A DNA stretch of 64,000 nucleotides from Bugula neritina (Eukaryota > Bryozoa > Gymnolaemata > Cheilostomatida > Bugulidae). This document shows positions 61,301-64,000 of the stretch, one piece after another (positions within the stretch are counted from its first letter, which is position 1; every line of letters begins with the position of its first letter). The position numbers and the translations under genes were made by a program. The DNA lies in contig OZ037768.1 in the NCBI GenBank assembly GCA_964035545.1, positions 19,900,700-19,964,699 of the forward strand, given 5' to 3'. Under the pieces are notes generated by a model. It worked only from the letters and a program-made list of their open reading frames with translations, made no database searches and had not been told where the DNA came from.

Positions 61301-63936
61301 TGATAAAATGTTAGTGTAATTCTGTAACACCTTTCATATTCAATTTCTAGACACACTGCACACCATTCAACAACTACACATACTGACATCTGTTGCCACA
61401 TACCCTGACAGTGTACCTTCAGTTAATAGTGATTCATGGAGCTCAATGTATATATATGATGGCCCGCCCACACATTGGGTTGTCAATGTGCAGTTTACAT
61501 ATAGAGCACCTGCTAGGCATGTCGCTCTGTTGTCTCTATATGATGAAGGATTTGGTCTACAGGAAGTGGAGATTCTTGGGACAGGTTAGTAAATCTTGGT
61601 ATCACTGTACGGTGTTTGTTATTCTGAAATATTTAGTAACTTCATTAATATAAGCAGCTTGCTTTTCTTGTTTGACTTTGCCGAACCACCAACTAACGCT
61701 TAAATATGAATTCTAAGGTGTGGTTGGTGTCTGCAATATTTTTTGCATTTCAATTCTTTGTTGTAGAAAACCTGGCTGTAGGCAGAGATTGTTCGTACAG
61801 TCCTGGTCACTCTACAACTGGCACTGTACGTTATGCCGTTGATGGGAAGATTGGTGAAGGCATGATTTTCATGTCCCAGGGCGATGCTATGTGGATGATG
61901 GTTGATTTGTCTTCTGTATTCAGATTGAGTTCTGTTCACGTTTATCATTACGGTGAGTGACTGTTTGTAAATTAGATTGAGTGACTGGTGTAGTGTTAAA
62001 GTTGAGTTATAGTATTGTGTGTTGAATCATAGTAGTATTATAATAGTATTTTTAACGGCCTACTAGTTAAAGAATTTGCTATTTTTATTAGTTAGATCAT
62101 TAATTTAGAATTGTATACTTTAGAGCTTTGCATTTATCTTTTAAACTAATAATTCTGACCTCTGTATTTCATATAGAATGCAATATCTTAACACGACATA
62201 ATGTGTTGTTTTGTATATCTTAGGCTTTGATTTTGCCAACATTTCTCTCTACACCACCAACATATTGGCAGCAGAACTCTGGGGATTGGATCCAACGCAA
62301 CATGCAGATGTTTGGTCAAGTGGTTATTTTATTCAATCAACAAATGCACATTATGCCGTGTTTGATGGAAGGATTTTAGCACAAGGATTAGCTCTCTATG
62401 GAATGACCAACTCCGAACTTGTTGTTGAAGAGCTTGTTGTCTTTGGAGCACCGTTATCAGGTAAAACCTTTGCTAAATAATATTCTGGTAAATTGCTAAT
62501 AGTTATTTATACATTTTGGTGGATTTTTCTACAGACATATTATTTAGGAACCATAATGTCACTAGAGCTAAAAGTTTGCTAGCACCACATCGCTAGATAA
62601 GATGTGCATGAAATTCGAAGCGCTGATGACCAGTAGGCAATTATCTTCAATATTAGATGCAGCTCTAGAAATCTCTGAAAAGTTGAAATAAGTTACAAAA
62701 AACCTGACATTCCCTCACCTTTTAGTATCTGGGTGCAACGCTTATCACAGTTTAGCAATGACCATTGAGGTCATATTAACATTCAAGAATTAGTAGATGA
62801 AAAACAAATCAAGAGTACAATGCAAACTAAGATAAATGTTTTTTATTTTAATACTGGAATAGCAGGCTGTCTCTAGGTCCAAGTTTGTGCTCAAACTTTA
62901 CAATTACAAGCAACTGATGAAATATTTTTAATGTAACAGTATTCGGCATTTTCCAGTCAGTTTTGCATTTATCTAATTCGCTTGGTCTACCAGTCTTGAC
63001 TGCAATTTAGTCATAAGTTTATTCATTTTCTCAGAGAATCTGGCAACAAACAAGGAAACATATCAAAGTGTGATGCAAGGAGAAGGCAACTCTTCATTAG
63101 CTATAGATGGAGATATAATGACTGCCTCCAGCACGCAGCCTGGCACCGACCAATGGTGGCAACTGGACTTGGGCTCCAACAATTTAGTTAAGCACATCGC
63201 CATCTTGTTTAATCATGGCAATTATGGTGAGTGTAATTAGAATGTAAAGTTGCTTAATTTAGGAAAATATTATTGGGTGATGAAATCTATATTTAGGAGC
63301 AATAGTGGAAAAATTGAGATAGCCTACGTTCTGTAATTTTAATATTAAATTTTGGTTTGGTGCGCGGGTTGAAATTTTAGCGAGAACATGATTTTTTATG
63401 CTACAATTTTAATTTAGAACACAGGCTTTTCTCACTTTCTCCATTACTGCACCTACCTCGAACTCTATGGATTCAGTATCTAGTTTATGAACCATTGTTA
63501 TGTACAATAACATTATAGCCCAAGTATATTCTGTCTAATATGAATTTATATAAATTTTAGTTACATAATCTCACACTGCCTTTATTATTACTAAGCTTTT
63601 CTAATACATACATACATATGAGCAATACTATCAAACCAATTACTATTTATCAATATTTTAATGTTTTTGTTTCTTACATTATATAATCATTGTGAGTTTT
63701 TTATCACTTGCCATTTTATTTTAGTTGTCTTTTTCTTAAAAAAAATAAAATTAATTTCGTTTCTCAGTACACTCGGTACTTTTGGTAATAAATTCAAGCT
63801 CTTTGAACCTTGGAATGAAAGTGCCATTAATTATTGGTTACTTTTGAATTGTATTGTATGTGTATGTCATGTAACTTATGATAAACCAGGTGTCTTGGCA
63901 TCTCTTCATGCCCCGGACATGTTACTAACAATGTAG
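46024..63936 (+). CDS. Giant secreted fucolectin/F5-8C-like and sushi-like multidomain protein
   Basis: About 35 exons join in phase into about 2,097 aa. Boundaries: 46024-46073, 46264-46304, 46466-46702, 47581-47767, 48438-48718, 49098-49331, 49698-49883, 50237-50470, 50721-50915, 51164-51382, 51905-52100, 52364-52413, 52888-53067, 53413-53587, 54131-54189, 54298-54498, 55031-55165, 55294-55374, 55803-55988, 56110-56247, 56388-56483, 56934-57194, 57392-57622, 57877-58071, 58507-58737, 58942-59142, 59281-59505, 60282-60518, 60700-60883, 60989-61260, 61351-61584, 61767-61952, 62224-62460, 63035-63226, 63890-63936. Nearly all introns are phase 1, typical of shuffled extracellular modules. A signal peptide opens it, with no membrane helix. 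The likely role is soluble recognition or matrix binding. The last exon is the weakest call. Confidence 0.8.
46466..47767 (+). CDS. Head module, copy 1 (two cysteine-rich exons)
   Basis: Exon 46466-46702 (237 nt) encodes GPCVFRPGEESF, RYPGDKVHLAC, CRHCDPTVQCRYEI. Exon 47581-47767 encodes NNTCLSS and PASCGKDKIGVSPNG. Both have exact counterparts at 60282-60518 and 60700-60883. The family is not recognised; the Cys spacing suggests small disulfide-bonded folds, perhaps diverged sushi domains. The first exon is strikingly GC-rich compared with its paralogue. Its intron (46703-47580) shows nothing notable. Confidence 0.75.
47764..48307 (+). repeat. 30-bp minisatellite built on the exon-4 splice donor
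   Basis: About eighteen 30-bp units (GCATGTAAATACCTATTAGT plus AATATATACA) start with the last four bases of exon 4 (GCAT) and the real donor GTAAGTACC. Most units repeat CAT|GTAAAT, and several have CAT|GTAAGT. In the exon frame the first unit gives TGC ATG TAA, so read-through stops at once. Both strands show long Tyr/Leu/Ile-rich frames that are artefacts. Confidence 0.97.
48438..51382 (+). CDS. Three fucolectin/F5-8C-like domains (modules 1-3)
   Basis: Each domain uses an A exon and a B exon split by a phase-1 intron: 48438-48718 with 49098-49331, 49698-49883 with 50237-50470, 50721-50915 with 51164-51382. A exons carry the fold's start (NLALMRPTTQSST, AVDG, QWWRVDLG). B exons end with a strand and EVEVYG-type closure (RHVALLS...FQEVEVYGTG, LEEIVIFGE, IREIMIFGQ). 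The beta-sandwich is of the fucolectin/discoidin type. The fucose-site signature (HxRG, paired Cys) is not seen, so sugar specificity is unknown. Modules 2 and 3 have lost the WW pair. Confidence 0.8.
49565..49685 (+). repeat. Degenerate TGTATTGCxTA repeats before exon 7
   Basis: Irregular copies of GCGTATGTATTGC, ATTGTGTATGTACTGC and ATTGTGTATGTATTGC run up to about 12 bp before the exon-7 acceptor. Confidence 0.65.
51905..56483 (+). CDS. Sushi/CCP-like cysteine-rich block
   Basis: Eleven exons (51905-56483) encode Cys-rich units resembling sushi/complement-control modules: VCLIEDIDS...LVCPQG, IVCQPPEVL...LRCGNG...GHWIPPLDC, ECSLAEQP...FVCQSGFSG, ICLAPSVAHYAG...WFPQLTC, PCSAPVP...CGCSAGF...GNWIL, VLCDTGFYL and WEKPAIDKMVC. 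Each shows the pattern Cys...Cys...Trp...Cys with some units split over two exons. N-glycosylation sequons are frequent. Complement-like adhesion or ligand binding is an inference. Confidence 0.65.
53574..53848 (+). repeat. 18-bp minisatellite built on the exon-14 splice donor
   Basis: The exon-14 end TACGTCTGCACCGT|GTAAGTA is followed by 13 further copies of (A)TACGTCTGCACTGTGTA or variants. A higher-order unit of about 95 bp is duplicated (53630-53724 and 53725-53819). Copies preserve the exon sequence coding Tyr-Val-Cys-Thr-Val and a weakened GTGTAATA donor. Read-through would stop at the first TAA. Confidence 0.95.
55625..55790 (+). repeat. Degenerate TGTTGAGGGTATATG repeats before exon 19
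   Basis: About seven irregular copies of TGTTGAGGGTATATG-like sequence end about 10 bp before the acceptor of exon 19 (CTCTTTTTAG). Confidence 0.65.
56934..59505 (+). CDS. Three fucolectin/F5-8C-like domains (modules 4-6)
   Basis: Exon pairs 56934-57194/57392-57622, 57877-58071/58507-58737 and 58942-59142/59281-59505. Module 6 is the best preserved (AVDGLIFDES, HQWWRVDLLALHRVYS, RHVAILSEKDVG, EVELFGNG). Module 4 keeps EWIVINLHNYF and LSEIGIYGYG; module 5 is the most diverged (LIINEIMVFGYT). All boundaries are phase 1, so any pair could be skipped or duplicated without a frame change. Confidence 0.8.
60282..60883 (+). CDS. Head module, copy 2
   Basis: Exon 60282-60518 (237 nt, the same length as 46466-46702) encodes NTCVFKFGEESY, RRYPGDSFKLKC, CPNCSATVKC. 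Exon 60700-60883 encodes VICDPKSLNW and YQCGSDKIGVSASG. The order, phases and following domain copy the head of the gene, so a block of at least four exons was duplicated internally. Confidence 0.8.
60989..63226 (+). CDS. Fucolectin/F5-8C-like modules 7, 8 and half of 9
   Basis: Exon pairs 60989-61260/61351-61584 (NQWWKIDLFAIYG, RHVALLSLYDEG, EVEILGTG) and 61767-61952/62224-62460 (AVDGKIGEG, MMVDLSSVFRL, VEELVVFGA). The A exon 63035-63226 follows (NLATNKETYQSV, AIDGDIMTASST, QWWQLDLGS). Module 7 follows head copy 2 just as module 1 follows copy 1. The B exon expected after 63226 is not found in the window. Confidence 0.8.
61706..61766 (+). other. In-frame hydrophobic extension upstream of exon 32
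   Basis: ATG at 61706 opens MNSKVWLVSAIFFAFQFFVV, continuous and in frame with exon 32 (ENLAVGR). It looks like a signal peptide but overlaps the pyrimidine-rich acceptor region, which by nature translates to Phe/Leu. It may be a real alternative first exon or chance. Confidence 0.3.
63890..63936 (+). CDS. Putative short terminal exon of the lectin-like gene
   Basis: Acceptor AAACCAG then 47 nt in the right phase encode GVLASLHAPDMLLTM and a TAG stop. An AATAAA follows at 63988. It does not resemble a B exon, and the acceptor has a poor pyrimidine tract, so the gene may instead continue past the window. Confidence 0.35.
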
Positions 63937-63987
63937 ACTTAGTTCCTTACTTTACTAGCCTGTGTACTGTTATTGGTTGTGGTATTG

Positions 63988-63993
63988 AATAAA
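63988..63993 (+). terminator. Possible polyadenylation signal of the lectin-like gene
   Basis: AATAAA 52 bp after the putative stop at 63934-63936, 7 bp from the window end. Confidence 0.35.
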
Positions 63994-64000
63994 GAGTGAT

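Overview
This is a stretch of an AT-rich animal genome. Its genes are split by many short-to-medium GT-AG introns, homologous families are metazoan, and AATAAA polyadenylation signals follow three stop codons. Gene content (a kyphoscoliosis-peptidase/hillarin-like protein, one PA28-gamma, an animal L-galactose-dehydrogenase-like aldo-keto reductase, a giant secreted lectin-like protein) fits an invertebrate, probably a lophotrochozoan; I cannot resolve the phylum from the sequence. Every exon chain below was joined by eye, and splice phase was checked arithmetically at each junction.

Layout. (1) 555-12875, minus strand: 17 exons (918 codons, continuing past the window start) of a KY/hillarin-like protein. 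It has an N-myristoylation start, a degenerate transglutaminase-like domain and a C-terminal segment resembling the dynein stalk base. (2) 12900-17090: intergenic, with a large block of cryptic TAA/TAG/ATT repeats. (3) 17095-21174, plus: a complete nine-exon PSME3 (PA28-gamma/REG-gamma) gene, 250 aa. (4) 22649-30472, plus: a complete 12-exon gene of 520 aa that I cannot assign; its introns carry several tandem repeats, including about 306 GT dinucleotides. (5) 30640-37130: intergenic. (6) 37131-41625, plus: a seven-exon aldo-keto reductase of 416 aa with an acidic N-terminal extension. (7) 41880-45660: intergenic. (8) 46024-63936, plus: about 35 exons (about 2,097 aa) of a secreted multidomain protein. 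It is built of paired-exon fucolectin/F5-8C-like beta-sandwich modules around a sushi-like cysteine-rich block, with an internally duplicated N-terminal head module and nearly all introns in phase 1.

The most unusual signal is recurrent. At least three exon-intron boundaries (PSME3 exon 5, lectin exons 4 and 14) have been amplified into minisatellites whose unit contains the last exon bases plus the 5' splice site. Each therefore lays down about 14-30 near-copies of the splice donor directly behind the real one. In PSME3 the array is in frame and free of stops for 219 codons, so use of a downstream donor copy would insert Ser/Thr/Tyr-rich heptads into PA28-gamma. Further donor-like minisatellites lie in introns of the unassigned gene. 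The products of the five genes do not form an obvious pathway.
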